DNA of 64,000 nt, taken from assembly GCF_002879615.1 (NCBI RefSeq), contig NZ_PNRF01000041.1, positions 1-64,000 of the forward strand, read 5' to 3'. Below, piece by piece: positions 8,344-16,374 of the stretch (position 1 is the first letter of the stretch; every line of letters begins with the position of its first letter). The notes beneath the pieces were generated by a model. That model did no database searches. It saw only the letters and a list, made by a program, of their open reading frames with translations, and was not told where the DNA came from. The translations under genes were made by a program, and so were the position numbers. The DNA comes from Billgrantia endophytica. GTDB taxonomy: Bacteria > Pseudomonadota > Gammaproteobacteria > Pseudomonadales > Halomonadaceae.

Positions 8344-9540
8344 ATGTTTGATAACCTTGAATGGATTTCTCCAGATCCGATATTATCTCTTAGCGAAAAA
8401 TTTATAGAAGACAGAAATCCAAGAAAGGTTGATCTTGGTATTGGGCTGTATAAAAACAGTAATGGTATAACCCCTATAATGGAGTCGGTAAAGATTGCTG
8501 AGAAATATTTAGTTTCACAGGCAGAAGATAAGGTTTACAAGGGCTCCGTCGGACTTGACGGATATTGCAATAAAATAATAAGTCTATTGTATAAAGACGC
8601 TCCTGAAATCATCGCTGAAGAACGAGTTACAGCTGCTCAAACCGTCGGTGGGACAGGGGCTGTCAGGCTTGCCGCTGAATTAATCAAGTCGTACAGCCCA
8701 AGAAGAATTGTATGGATATGCGATCCAACATGGGAAAATCACAGAGGTATATTTTCTCACTTGGGCGTGAATATTCGAAGCTATCCTTATCTAAATGAGA
8801 AAGGCGAGTTTAGCTTTGACTGCATGATTGAAAGCATTAGTAAAATTCCATTTGAAGATATCCTGGTGCTCCACGGATGCGGTCATAATCCTACAGGATA
8901 TGACCTTACAAACAATCAGTGGATGCATCTTCTTGAAATAGTTAAAGAAAAACGGATATTTCCTATTATTGACATGGCGTATCATGGGCTAGCAGATAAT
9001 CTAAACAAGGACTCTTATGGCGTCAACCTGTTTTCCGAGCAACTGGACGAAATGTTTGTAGCATATTCGTGCTCCAAGAATTTTGGCCTATATCGAGATA
9101 GAGTGGGCGCCCTAGTTATATTGGGAAAGAACAAAGACCATTGCTCGAAAATAAAACTACATGCGTCTAATTTAGCAAGGGTGAATTACTCTAGTCCGCC
9201 TATCCATGGCGCTTCTATAGTTAATGAAGTATTGTCATCCAATGAGCTTTATCAAATATGGGCAGCTGAGCTTGAACGCATGACGACTAGAGTCAAGGGT
9301 GCTAGAAAAATGCTCGTCCGAGAAAGCAGCGAACAGGGTTGCAGCGAAATATTTCTTGGCGCAGCTAGAGGGGAAGGCTTATTCTCAACAATATTGCTAA
9401 ATCTTAACGAAATAAGAAGACTGAAAGAAGTCTATAATATTTACATGCTTGAAATAGGTCGAATAAATATTTCTGGAATAAATAAAAACAACATTGAATA
9501 CGTTGTTTCGGCTATAAAGCAAGTTGCAGGTACCAGATAG
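8344..9540 (+). CDS. Class I aminotransferase, AspC/TyrB-like
   Basis: This 398-residue PLP enzyme belongs to the aspartate/aromatic aminotransferase family. Visible features are GIGLYKNSNGITPIM near the N-terminus, HGCGHNPTG (Asn of the PLP pocket), IIDMAYHG (Asp pairing with the PLP nitrogen), SCSKNFGLYRDRVG with Lys245 as the Schiff-base lysine, and GRINISG with the substrate carboxylate Arg. It follows the DmpFG-like pair after 118 bases that contain an inverted repeat (CCACT/AGTGG), in the same AT-rich composition and orientation. It plausibly aminates the 4-hydroxy-2-oxoacid made by the aldolase; substrate is inferred from context only. Confidence 0.87.
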   Translation: MFDNLEWISPDPILSLSEKFIEDRNPRKVDLGIGLYKNSNGITPIMESVKIAEKYLVSQAEDKVYKGSVGLDGYCNKIISLLYKDAPEIIAEERVTAAQTVGGTGAVRLAAELIKSYSPRRIVWICDPTWENHRGIFSHLGVNIRSYPYLNEKGEFSFDCMIESISKIPFEDILVLHGCGHNPTGYDLTNNQWMHLLEIVKEKRIFPIIDMAYHGLADNLNKDSYGVNLFSEQLDEMFVAYSCSKNFGLYRDRVGALVILGKNKDHCSKIKLHASNLARVNYSSPPIHGASIVNEVLSSNELYQIWAAELERMTTRVKGARKMLVRESSEQGCSEIFLGAARGEGLFSTILLNLNEIRRLKEVYNIYMLEIGRINISGINKNNIEYVVSAIKQVAGTR

Positions 9541-9563
9541 GCTGGCGTGTACAGTAATGGTAT

Positions 9564-12149
9564 TCACCTGACACTTTGCCTGATCAACCCACTCACCCTT
9601 ACTACCTCCCTCGTCACCGCTTCATCCAGCATCCCGCGGCCGGTTTCCACCACGGTGAGCCAGTCGCGGGCGCGGGTGATGCCGGTGTAGACCAGCTCGC
9701 GGGTGAGGATGGGGTTGGGGGCGTCGGGGAGCAGCAGGGCGGTGTGGGTGAATTCTGAGCCCTGGGATTTGTGCACCGTCATTGCGAATACGGTTTCCAC
9801 CGCTTGCAGGCGGCTGGGCAGCACCCACTTGATGTCGCCGCTGCCGTCGCTGGCGGGGAAGGCGACGCGCAGCAGGGTGCGGCCGGGCGGTTCGGTTTCG
9901 CTGCGGGCTTCGGGCACGCCGAGGGTGATGCCGATATCGCCGTTCATCAGCCTCAGGCCGTAGTCGTTGCGGGTGACGAGCACCGGGCGGCCTTCGAACC
10001 AGCCCTGTTCCAGCTCCAGGTCGCTGGCCTTGAGCCAGCTGGCGCGGCGCAGGGCGCGGCCGATGCGCGGGTTCAGTCCTTCGATACCCCAGGGGCCTTT
10101 GCGCAGGGCACATAGCAATTGGAAGTGCCCGTGGGCGGCGAGTATCTGGCGGGCCCAGTCGTCATAGGGCTGGCGCGCTTCGCCTTCACCAAAGAAGGGC
10201 TGGGTGGGGCGCGCTGCCTGCATCACTTCCAGGTAGTGGGCATAGCCGCGGGGCGGGGCGATGAGCTCGCCGCGCCGGTCGTGGCGGCCTTCGCCGTTGT
10301 TGATAAAACCGGCCGGGTTGCCGTTCACCACCAGCCGGTCGAATGCCGTGTCGTCGGCGTCCGCCAGGGCGAGGCGGGCGATGTCGGCGTAGCGTGACTT
10401 TCCATCAGTGCCGAAGATCTCGCGCACGGCGCGTTTCTTCTCCTTGTGGTCGTGGCCAACACCGAGCGGGCGGTTGACCGCTTCGGCGAGCTGGCCGATG
10501 CCGCTCTTGGCATCGAAGCGGTGGCTCACCCGCAGCATGGCGATGGCCTGGTCCAGCGGCTGGCCGTCTGCGTCCCGGTGCTTTTCGGGTATCGGCGTGC
10601 CGATCACGCTCTCCAGCCAGTCGCAGGTGGCCGGGGTGTAGTGGCCGCCTTCGGCGCGCTGGCACAGGTCGCCGAGTACGGCGCCGGCTTCCACCGAGGC
10701 GAGCTGGTCCTTGTCGCCGAGCAGTACCAGCCGCGCCCTGGGCGGCATGGCGGTGAGCACGGCGGCCATCATCTCGATATCCACCATAGAGGCTTCATCG
10801 ATGACCAGTGCGTCCAGTGGCAGTGGGTTGCCGGCGTGATGGCGGAAGTGGCGGGTGTCGGGTCGGGAGCCGAGCAGGCGGTGAAGCGTGGTGACCTGCT
10901 GGGGGATGGCGCTGCGCAGCGTCTCGGGGGCATCACTCAAGCCTGTCAGATCGAGGCGCGCAACCTGGTCGGCGATCGATTCGTTGAGCCGGGCGGCGGC
11001 CTTGCCGGTGGGGGCGGCGAGATGGATGCGCAGCGGGCGCTGGCCTTCCCCCATGGCGAGTGCCTGAAGCAGGGCGAGCAGCTTGACCACGGTGGTGGTC
11101 TTGCCGGTGCCGGGGCCGCCGGTGATCACCGCGAAGCGCGAGCGGGTGGCCAGGGCGCAGGCGGCCTTCTGCCAGTCGGGCCCGGGGCCGGTCGGGGGTG
11201 CGGGGAATAGCGAGTCGAGAGCGGCGGCGAGAGTGGTGGTGCTGGTGACGTTATCCGGGCGCCTATCGGCGCCGTCGTGCGGCAGAGCCGTCCTCCCACA
11301 GGGTGCATCGGCAGTGTCGGTGGCGTTATCGGGGCGCCTGTCGGCGCCGTCGTGCGGCAGAGCCGTCCTCCCACAGGGTGCATTGGCAGGGTCGGTAGCG
11401 TTATCGGGGTGCCTGTCGGTGCCGTCGTGCGGCAGAGCCGTCCTCCCACAGGGAGCATCGGCAGGGTCGGTGGCGTTATCGGGGCGCCTGTCGGCGCCGT
11501 CGTGCGGCAGAGCCGTCCTCCTACAGGGGGCGTCGCTTGTGTCCAGTCTTGCCGAGATGTGGTGGCGGATATCCTGCTCGTATTGCCAGTAGCGGCGCAG
11601 GTAGAGCCGGGTGCTGTCGGGGCTTTCGAACTTCACCAGCGGGGTGTTGCCGGGCTGGTCGTCGCGGCCGTCGGCGACCAGCGGCGGGTGGTCCAGGGCG
11701 GCGCGCCAGGTGACGAGGTCGAGCCCGGCGAGCACGTCGCCGGGCAGCGGCGGCGGGTCGCTCAGGTCGTCGCCTTCCGGGGGAAGCGAGAGGGCGAGGT
11801 CCGGGGCGGCCAGGGTGGCGGCCAGGTCGAGGCACACATGGCCGCGTCCCAACTGGTGGCTGGCCAGCGCCGCGGCGAGCAGCAGCAGGGGAGAGGCGTC
11901 GCCCACCTCACGGTGCAGGAACACCGCCAGGGCGCGGTCCAGTGCCCGCAGCCAGCCGTGTTCCACCCAGCGGTCGAGCAGGGCGATAAGCGAGTCGACG
12001 TTGCTGAGTGCTTCATCCCGGGCTTCCGGCTGAGCGTCGTCCTGAGCGCTGGGGGCACTGTCAGGGGCGGTGTCGGAAGCCTCACCGAGCAGGTCCTCGA
12101 ACATATCGGGTGTGGCGTCGTGCATGTCGCCTTTCCTGCGTTTCGTCAT
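9564..12149 (-). CDS. recD: Exodeoxyribonuclease V alpha subunit RecD
   Basis: This 861-residue protein is the 5'-3' helicase of RecBCD. Walker A is ITGGPGTGKTTT, Walker B is LVIDEASMVD, and later helicase motifs include LLGDKDQLASVE and the C-terminal MTVHKSQGSEF and TGITRARD. It starts at ATG 12149 overlapping the recB stop (ATGA). Between the N-terminal domain and the helicase core it carries an in-frame insertion of four 25-residue repeats built on DAPCGRTALPHDGADR, listed separately. The insertion lies in a linker, so the enzyme probably still works. It is the last gene of the recC..recBD set. Confidence 0.95.
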   Translation of the reverse strand: MTKRRKGDMHDATPDMFEDLLGEASDTAPDSAPSAQDDAQPEARDEALSNVDSLIALLDRWVEHGWLRALDRALAVFLHREVGDASPLLLLAAALASHQLGRGHVCLDLAATLAAPDLALSLPPEGDDLSDPPPLPGDVLAGLDLVTWRAALDHPPLVADGRDDQPGNTPLVKFESPDSTRLYLRRYWQYEQDIRHHISARLDTSDAPCRRTALPHDGADRRPDNATDPADAPCGRTALPHDGTDRHPDNATDPANAPCGRTALPHDGADRRPDNATDTADAPCGRTALPHDGADRRPDNVTSTTTLAAALDSLFPAPPTGPGPDWQKAACALATRSRFAVITGGPGTGKTTTVVKLLALLQALAMGEGQRPLRIHLAAPTGKAAARLNESIADQVARLDLTGLSDAPETLRSAIPQQVTTLHRLLGSRPDTRHFRHHAGNPLPLDALVIDEASMVDIEMMAAVLTAMPPRARLVLLGDKDQLASVEAGAVLGDLCQRAEGGHYTPATCDWLESVIGTPIPEKHRDADGQPLDQAIAMLRVSHRFDAKSGIGQLAEAVNRPLGVGHDHKEKKRAVREIFGTDGKSRYADIARLALADADDTAFDRLVVNGNPAGFINNGEGRHDRRGELIAPPRGYAHYLEVMQAARPTQPFFGEGEARQPYDDWARQILAAHGHFQLLCALRKGPWGIEGLNPRIGRALRRASWLKASDLELEQGWFEGRPVLVTRNDYGLRLMNGDIGITLGVPEARSETEPPGRTLLRVAFPASDGSGDIKWVLPSRLQAVETVFAMTVHKSQGSEFTHTALLLPDAPNPILTRELVYTGITRARDWLTVVETGRGMLDEAVTREVVRVSGLIRQSVR
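11251..11533. repeat. 75-bp tandem repeat inside recD, about 3.8 copies
   Basis: Units start at 11251, 11326, 11401 and 11476, an exact 75-bp period (25 codons), so recD stays in frame. Each unit holds a palindrome of the type GGCGCCtgtcGGCGCC and the arm CGGCAGAGCCGTCCTCCCACAGGG. On the other strand this reads CTGTGGGAGGACGGCTCTGC, the general look of a Pseudomonas-type REP sequence. It appears to be an amplified intragenic REP-like element. Confidence 0.9.
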
Positions 12150-15100
12150 GCCGGCGTCTCCGTGTCGGTCGGCGCGGTGGCGGCGGTGCCCCTGCCTTGG
12201 AACAGCGTGTCCATCGCTTCGATCAGCTGGCGGGGCGGGCGCTCGGCGTAGACGCCGCGGCTCTCGGCGTTGGTACCCCGTAGGAAGACGGTGAGCGAGC
12301 CGCCGATGTGGCGGTCGTAATCGTAGCCCGGCAGGCGCGCCTTGAGCAGCCGGTGCAGGGCGAGCAGGTAGAGCGAGAACTGCAGGTCGTAGCGCTTCTC
12401 GGCCATGGCCAGGCGCATCGCCTCGGGGCTGTAGGCGGCGTCGTCCGGCCCCAGGTGGTTCGATTTCCAGTCGGCCACGTAGTAGCGCCCCTCGAACTCG
12501 AACACCAGATCGATAAAGCCCTTGAGCATGCCGTTGAGGGTGTCGGCATCCAGCGCGGGGCGCGGCAGACTGGTATCTACGTTGCTATACGGGCTGGGGA
12601 GTGTGTAAGCACTTACGAGGGCGTCCAGGTGGCGGGTGTCGACCTGGCTGGCGGCGAACCAGAACTCCATCTCCACCTGGTAGCTGGTCAGTGAGTCGAG
12701 CCGGAATTCACCCTTCGTCTCCGGTAGTGGTAGCGGGGCGGTAAGCAGGGCGCCGAACCACTCGTGCAGGGTGGGCAGCCACTGGGACCAGCCGCGCAGG
12801 TTGCAGCGCCGGGCCAGGGCGTCCTCCCGGGCCGCGGGGTCGGCGGCGGCACGGGCGAAACCCTGCCTGCCGGCCCACTCTAAAATCCCATGGAGGAAGG
12901 TGCCGGGGCCAGGGCCCCTTGGGAACCTGTGTAGGGAGGGCAGTGGTTCGCTCCGGCCGCTGTCATGCGGCTCCTCGATCACTTCCAGCGCGGTGGCCTC
13001 CAGTGAGGTGGCCGGCTCGGAGATCGGCTTAAGGGAACCGGCTGGCACGGTGTGTGCCGTGGTCGGGGCACTGTGAAAAGCGGCGCTGTAGAGTGTGTCA
13101 GCACTCACTGGGGGGGTAGGGCCAGGAGCAAGGGTGACGCCGTCGGCCGAGAGGCGCAGTGCTGAGTAGCTGGCGATCCACCAGTGTTCGCGGGCGGCAC
13201 GCTGGGGAACCCGCGCCTCGCCGAGGGGCTGCTCGGCGCTGCCCAGGTTGACGACGCGGGCGTGGGCCTGGGGCGCCGGTTCGATCCGGATGGCCTGGCA
13301 GCTGCCCTTGAGCCGGCCAAGGGTAGCGCCGAAATCAGCGGTGGCGATGGCAGCGCCGTTGGTAAGCACTTGCCCGATGGCGCTGCCTTCCAGCCCCTTG
13401 AGCGGCGCCATGCCCAGCCAGGTGGCGTGGCGGGCGCGGGTCAGCGCCACGTAGAGCTTGCGCAGGTCTTCGCCCAGACGTTCGCGGTCGACGGTGGCAA
13501 GCATCTCGTCGTCGGCTTCCAGGCTGATGCGCAGCCGGCCCTCGGCGTCGTGCCAGCGTAGCGGTGCGTCGTCTTTCTTCGTGGGGCGGTGGCCGCAGAT
13601 GAAGGGCAGGAACACCAGCGGGTACTCCAGCCCCTTGGACTTGTGGATGGTGATGACCTGCACCAGGTCGGCGTCGCTCTCCAGCCGCAGCTTGTGGGTA
13701 TCGCCGTGGCCTTCGGGGTTGGCGATGGCTTCGGCGAGGAAGCGGATCAGCGCGTGTTCGCCGTCGAGTTCCTGGCTGGCGTGCTGCAGCAGTTCGCCCA
13801 GGTGCAGGAGGTCCGTTAGCAAGCGCTCGCCTTCGCTGGCGGGGCCACTTGCCAGCAGCTGCGTGGCGATGGCGAAGTCGTTGATCAGCCGCCGCACCAG
13901 CGGCAGCACCCCCTGGCGCTGCCACAGGCGATGGTAGTCGCGGAACTGCATGACCCGGCTTTCCCAGGCCAGCTCATCCTCGTTCAAATGATTCAGCGTG
14001 GCGATATCGAGCCCCAGTACCGGAGTGGCCAGGGCGGTGTGCAGCTTGCGGGCATCGTCGGGCTCGGCACAGGCGTGCAGCCAGGCTTCCAGCTGTGGCG
14101 CCATGGGCGAGGCGAACACCTTGTCCTTGTCGGAGAGGTAGACGCTCTTCACCCCGCGCCGGGCCAGCGACTGGCGGATCGCCCGTGCCTCGCCCAGGCC
14201 ATTGACCAGCACCGCCATGTCGGAGGGCTTGAGCAGCTGGAGTTCGCCTTGCTCATTCTGGAAGCCGGTGCTGCCACTTTGGCCCTCGCTGAGAAGCTCG
14301 ACCATATGGGAGGCGCAGCGCTCGGCCATCACGCCGTGGTAGGCGGTCTTGGAGAGCGGCTCGTCGCTGTCGAGCTGCCACAGGGTCATGGCGGGCAGCG
14401 GCTGGCCCTGGCGGGTGAGTGCGTCCTTGCGGCCCTTCGCTGCTACAGCCACGAATGGCACCGGGTTGCCGCCGTCCGCCTCCTTGAACAGGAAGGCCCC
14501 AGGCGGATGCGCTTCGGCGAATTCGAAGCAGCGGTTGACTGCCTCGACCATCGCCTGGCTGGAGCGGAAGTTGGTGCCCAGGGTGACGTGGCGGCCCTCG
14601 GTGTCGCGGCGGGCGCGCAGATAGGTGTGGATGTCGGCGCCGCGGAAGGCGTAGATCGCCTGCTTGGGGTCGCCGATCAGGAAGACACCCGTGTTGTGAG
14701 AAGAGCCGCGGCCGTTCTCGTGGATGCGGTACACGCAGTCGAAGATGCGGTACTGCACCGGGTCGGTGTCCTGGAACTCGTCGACCAGGGCCACCGGGAA
14801 CTGACGGCGGATCTGCGCCCCCAGTGCCTCGCAGTTGGGGCCGGCGAGCGCCCGGTCGAGATGGGTCAGCAACTCGTTGGGGCCCATTTCGGCGCGGCGC
14901 TCCTGCTCGCGGTCGAGGCGTGCGCGACACCAGTGCACGGCATGGGTGAGCAGGTCGGCGTAGGGGTCGGGCAGGGCGTTGAGTTCGTCCTGCAGGGCCT
15001 CCAGCGCGGCCAGGGCGGGGTGGTTAGGCGGCTCGCCCTTGAGCCAGATATCGGCCATGCCCTGTGGCGTCAGGCGCTTCCAGGCGGCGTCGGTCAGGCC

Positions 15101-16225
15101 GGGCCAGGTGGCATCGCCTTGGCACCATTCGCGCAGTGCGCCCAGCCAGTTGGCGCGGCTTCGGGCATTGAAGCTCTGCCCCTTGAAGGCCTTCTGCCTG
15201 GCGGCCTGTTCGAACAGCGCCTCGCACTCGTCGGCCCATTGGGGCCAGGGGGCCTTTAGCTCGGCCAGGCGCTCGGCGGTCTCGCGCTGGGCGCGGGCCA
15301 CGGTTTCGCCGGGGGGTGGGGCGCCTTTCGCCAACGCCCCGCACTCGGGCATCAAGCCGCGCACCGCCCGGTGCAGCGCCTCGGGGGAGTCCCAGTGGCG
15401 TACCACGGCGGCGAGTTCGTCGTTGCCCAGCGGGTAGTAGAAGCTGCGCCAGTAGTCGCGCACCACCTCGAGTTCCAGCTCGGTCTGGTCGGTTTCCAGG
15501 TCCAGCGAGAACAGGCTGCCGCTGTCGAAGGCATGCTCGCGCAGCATGCGGTAGCACCAGCTGTGGATGGTCGAGACGGCGGCCTCGTCCATCCATTCGG
15601 CGGCGAGCTGCAGGCGCCGGGCGCAGGCGGGCCAGGTGGCGGGGGCATACTGGTCGCGCAGGGCGATGAGAAGTGGATCAAGACCCTCGCTACGGCCTGT
15701 CCCAGGTGCCCCTTGGCCAGTCTCGCCAGTTGCTTCGTCAGCAGGATTTCGCGGAGGCGCTGTGAACCCATCCTTGGGCGCTACATTCGGCATCCCTGCC
15801 GAATGACCTCCGCTACCCGAAGCGTCGGCAATGTTAGGCGCGGTTTCGGGCGCCTGTAGAGTGTCAGGCGCGGTTTCGGGCGCCTGTAGAATGTCGGGCG
15901 CGGCTTCGGGCGCCTGTGTAGAGCGCGCCTGTAAAAAAACATCCGCCGCTTCCACCAGCCGTGTGCGAATCCGTTCGCGCAGTTCCTGGGTGGCGGCGTT
16001 GGTGAAGGTGACGACGAGGATTTCGGGTGGTGTGAGCGGGCGTTCGAAGGCGGCGTCGTCGCCGGGCGAGCGGGCGCCCAGCACCAGGCGCACGTAGAGC
16101 AGAGCGATGGTGAAGGTCTTGCCGGTGCCGGCGCTGGCTTCGATCAAGCGGCTGCCGTGCAGCGGAAACTCGAGTGGGTCGAGTTGAGTGATCGTAGGAG
16201 GAAGGTAGTCAGCGGCAAGAGACAT
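12146..16225 (-). CDS. recB: Exodeoxyribonuclease V beta subunit RecB
   Basis: This is the ~1359-residue helicase-nuclease subunit of RecBCD. Walker A is IEASAGTGKTFTIAL, UvrD-type motifs include LVDEFQDTDPVQY and FLIGDPKQAIYAFRGAD, and the C-terminal nuclease active site is YYVADWKSNHLG. I chose ATG 16225 over the TTG at 16237 because GAGG lies just before it. The N-terminus (MSLAADYLPPTITQLDPLEF) looks rebuilt after an insertion separated it from recC; a stub of the original start remains at 22202-22252. Residues ~100-185 hold in-frame repeat insertions. It overlaps recD by four bases. Confidence 0.95.
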   Translation of the reverse strand: MSLAADYLPPTITQLDPLEFPLHGSRLIEASAGTGKTFTIALLYVRLVLGARSPGDDAAFERPLTPPEILVVTFTNAATQELRERIRTRLVEAADVFLQARSTQAPEAAPDILQAPETAPDTLQAPETAPNIADASGSGGHSAGMPNVAPKDGFTAPPRNPADEATGETGQGAPGTGRSEGLDPLLIALRDQYAPATWPACARRLQLAAEWMDEAAVSTIHSWCYRMLREHAFDSGSLFSLDLETDQTELELEVVRDYWRSFYYPLGNDELAAVVRHWDSPEALHRAVRGLMPECGALAKGAPPPGETVARAQRETAERLAELKAPWPQWADECEALFEQAARQKAFKGQSFNARSRANWLGALREWCQGDATWPGLTDAAWKRLTPQGMADIWLKGEPPNHPALAALEALQDELNALPDPYADLLTHAVHWCRARLDREQERRAEMGPNELLTHLDRALAGPNCEALGAQIRRQFPVALVDEFQDTDPVQYRIFDCVYRIHENGRGSSHNTGVFLIGDPKQAIYAFRGADIHTYLRARRDTEGRHVTLGTNFRSSQAMVEAVNRCFEFAEAHPPGAFLFKEADGGNPVPFVAVAAKGRKDALTRQGQPLPAMTLWQLDSDEPLSKTAYHGVMAERCASHMVELLSEGQSGSTGFQNEQGELQLLKPSDMAVLVNGLGEARAIRQSLARRGVKSVYLSDKDKVFASPMAPQLEAWLHACAEPDDARKLHTALATPVLGLDIATLNHLNEDELAWESRVMQFRDYHRLWQRQGVLPLVRRLINDFAIATQLLASGPASEGERLLTDLLHLGELLQHASQELDGEHALIRFLAEAIANPEGHGDTHKLRLESDADLVQVITIHKSKGLEYPLVFLPFICGHRPTKKDDAPLRWHDAEGRLRISLEADDEMLATVDRERLGEDLRKLYVALTRARHATWLGMAPLKGLEGSAIGQVLTNGAAIATADFGATLGRLKGSCQAIRIEPAPQAHARVVNLGSAEQPLGEARVPQRAAREHWWIASYSALRLSADGVTLAPGPTPPVSADTLYSAAFHSAPTTAHTVPAGSLKPISEPATSLEATALEVIEEPHDSGRSEPLPSLHRFPRGPGPGTFLHGILEWAGRQGFARAAADPAAREDALARRCNLRGWSQWLPTLHEWFGALLTAPLPLPETKGEFRLDSLTSYQVEMEFWFAASQVDTRHLDALVSAYTLPSPYSNVDTSLPRPALDADTLNGMLKGFIDLVFEFEGRYYVADWKSNHLGPDDAAYSPEAMRLAMAEKRYDLQFSLYLLALHRLLKARLPGYDYDRHIGGSLTVFLRGTNAESRGVYAERPPRQLIEAMDTLFQGRGTAATAPTDTETPA
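15751..15813. repeat. 63-bp palindromic element inserted in frame in recB
   Basis: The ends GCGGAGG and CCTCCGC are inverted repeats. Inside, ATTCGGCA and TGCCGAAT (15785-15792 / 15797-15804) form a perfect hairpin. The length of 63 bp (21 codons) keeps recB in frame. It looks like a small dispersed REP/MITE-type element captured in the coding region; dispersal elsewhere in the genome is not visible in this window. Confidence 0.6.
15837..15918. repeat. 30-bp tandem repeat in recB, nearly three copies
   Basis: Units begin at 15837, 15867 and 15897, each containing GCGCGGTTTCGGGCGCCTGT or a close variant. They encode a 10-residue repeat QAPE(A/T)APD(I/T)L in RecB, next to the 63-bp palindromic element. 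The region is a low-complexity linker not needed for the helicase motifs. Confidence 0.85.
16164..16183. repeat. 20-bp direct repeat, left copy (recB 5' end)
   Basis: Twenty bases are identical to 22215-22234. Both copies encode LDPLEF(P) of the RecB N-terminus on the minus strand. They bracket the insert carrying the AtoE-like, molybdoenzyme and LysR genes. Confidence 0.9.
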
Positions 16226-16309
16226 GGGCGTCCTCAAAAAACGCGAGCAAGCTCATATGGTGCACTAGGCGGGGTCTTTCCTCTACTTGGCAGGCATCTC
16301 ATTGGCATT

Positions 16310-16340
16310 ACCACCGCCCGGCTACGTGCCGGGCAGTGGT
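16310..16340 (-). terminator. Strong stem-loop after the AtoE-like gene
   Basis: ACCACCGCCCGGC pairs with GCCGGGCAGTGGT around a TACGT loop, with a single mismatch. No U-run follows on either strand, so it may be a weak terminator or an RNA-stability element downstream of the gene ending at 16375. Confidence 0.45.
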
Positions 16341-16374
16341 ATAGGTCCGTGCTTATGGAAGGAACGTTGGGGTG

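Noticed and set aside
11251-11533. Possible CRISPR array in recD
   Set aside because: The units are contiguous 75-bp repeats with no variable spacers, they keep the recD frame, and no cas gene is near.
13931-15259. 442-codon open frame on the plus strand across recB
   Set aside because: It is antisense to strongly recognisable RecB sequence, has low-complexity Gly/Ala/Val/Gln-rich composition and no family motif. Long antisense frames are expected in GC-rich DNA.
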